A stretch of 64,000 bases of DNA. Source: Heloderma charlesbogerti. Its lineage: Eukaryota; Chordata; Lepidosauria; Squamata; Helodermatidae. This document shows, one piece after another, positions 63,381 to 64,000 of the stretch. Where the stretch lies: the NCBI GenBank assembly GCA_026122225.1, contig JANEZZ010000520.1, positions 620,001-684,000 of the forward strand, read 5' to 3'. Position numbers and translations under genes: made by a program. The notes under the pieces are model-generated. The model saw only the letters and a program-made list of their open reading frames with translations. It was not told the DNA's origin and did no database searches. How positions within the stretch are numbered: the stretch's first letter is position 1; each line of letters opens with the position of its first letter.

Positions 63381-64000
63381 CTGTAGGATTATGTTAAGAG
63401 GGTAAAGGAAGTGTCACTGAGTCTGATCATTCAACTTTTATTTTATTTCATTGGATTGTTAACCCACCCAATTCTCAATGGCTCAGAGTTGGAACAGTTA
63501 GAAACAATCTGATCAAATCAGTTCAATAATCAGCCATCATCACCACAAACAAACAGTGACTAAAAGTTAACTAAATACACTGGTGAACTCAAGCAGTTCT
63601 AGACTTTCCTGCAAGTTCCAAGACTTAATGGGATGGATCCTTGAAAACACATTTTGATATGTATTTCCAATGTGCATTCTGGTATGACTGACGATGGATC
63701 AGGGCTTCAGAGCAAAGTCAATGTGGTTTTGTTTGCCCTCAAAAACGTCACCACTTAGACAAATCTGAGTGATTACATAGCACCATGACATCATCGTGTC
63801 CACTTCATAATTGTGGATTGGCTAGGATCATACAGTGCAGAAAAGAAGGCCTGAAGTAATGCTTTAAAAAGGTACTGAAACAGCAGCCAATCAGGAGAAC
63901 ATGGGCTATGGATATGCATGAGAACTGGGATGGGGGGTAAGGTGTAAGGAAGGGTTTTCTTGGAGTGCTTTTCAGCACACTGTTAAAAAGCACATTTTTT
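63381..64000. other. Mucin intron continuing past the window
   Basis: I saw no minus-strand exon ending in phase 2 before a donor here, so the next upstream mucin exon should lie past 64000. No repeat was recognised. Confidence 0.5.

Overview
This window is from an animal nuclear genome, most likely a squamate reptile (a lizard). The evidence is a multi-exon vertebrate gene embedded in a reptile-type repeat mix: Bov-B (RTE) LINEs, CR1 LINEs, L2-clade LINEs, tRNA-derived SINE pieces, solo LTRs and many hAT-like non-autonomous DNA transposons with 8-bp target duplications. There is no bacterial or phage content.

Host gene. One gene is supported, on the minus strand: the 3' end of a gel-forming secreted mucin of the MUC2/MUC5 type. 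Eleven coding exons lie between 63380 and 31111. Their phases match at every junction. The joined coding sequence is 1161 nt (386 codons plus stop), after the single leading base that completes a codon begun upstream. It runs from the TIL-like end of the D4 assembly through VWC-like cysteine-rich modules to a C-terminal cystine knot (CTCK). A candidate polyadenylation signal lies at 30877-30882. The 5' part of the gene, including the earlier D domains and any PTS repeat, is beyond 64000.

Layout. 1-30800 is downstream, gene-poor DNA. It holds L2 fragments (3475-4150, 4920-7900, 20950-22050), two large CR1 copies (10680-13207 and 14640-15970), hAT-like elements, fold-back MITEs, Bov-B tails, a solo LTR inside a LINE tail (27020-27668), and several stretches I could not classify. 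30877-63380 is the mucin gene, whose larger introns are largely transposon. The 5.3-kb intron holds a nearly full-length dead Bov-B (47037-50265). The 8.8-kb intron holds a nested stack: a SINE split by a hAT-like element with a BED-finger ORF, which is itself interrupted by a nearly intact L2 (56845-60150) and by a 1.75-kb hAT-like element made largely of nested palindromes (60284-62029).

Most striking structure. At least nine elements share TAGGG(A/G)TG...CATCCCTA ends and 8-bp target duplications, yet carry different and usually palindromic interiors. Several share a short hairpin core (ataggctacgt / acgtagcctat). Family names are from recognition of protein motifs and sequence ends; no database search was possible.
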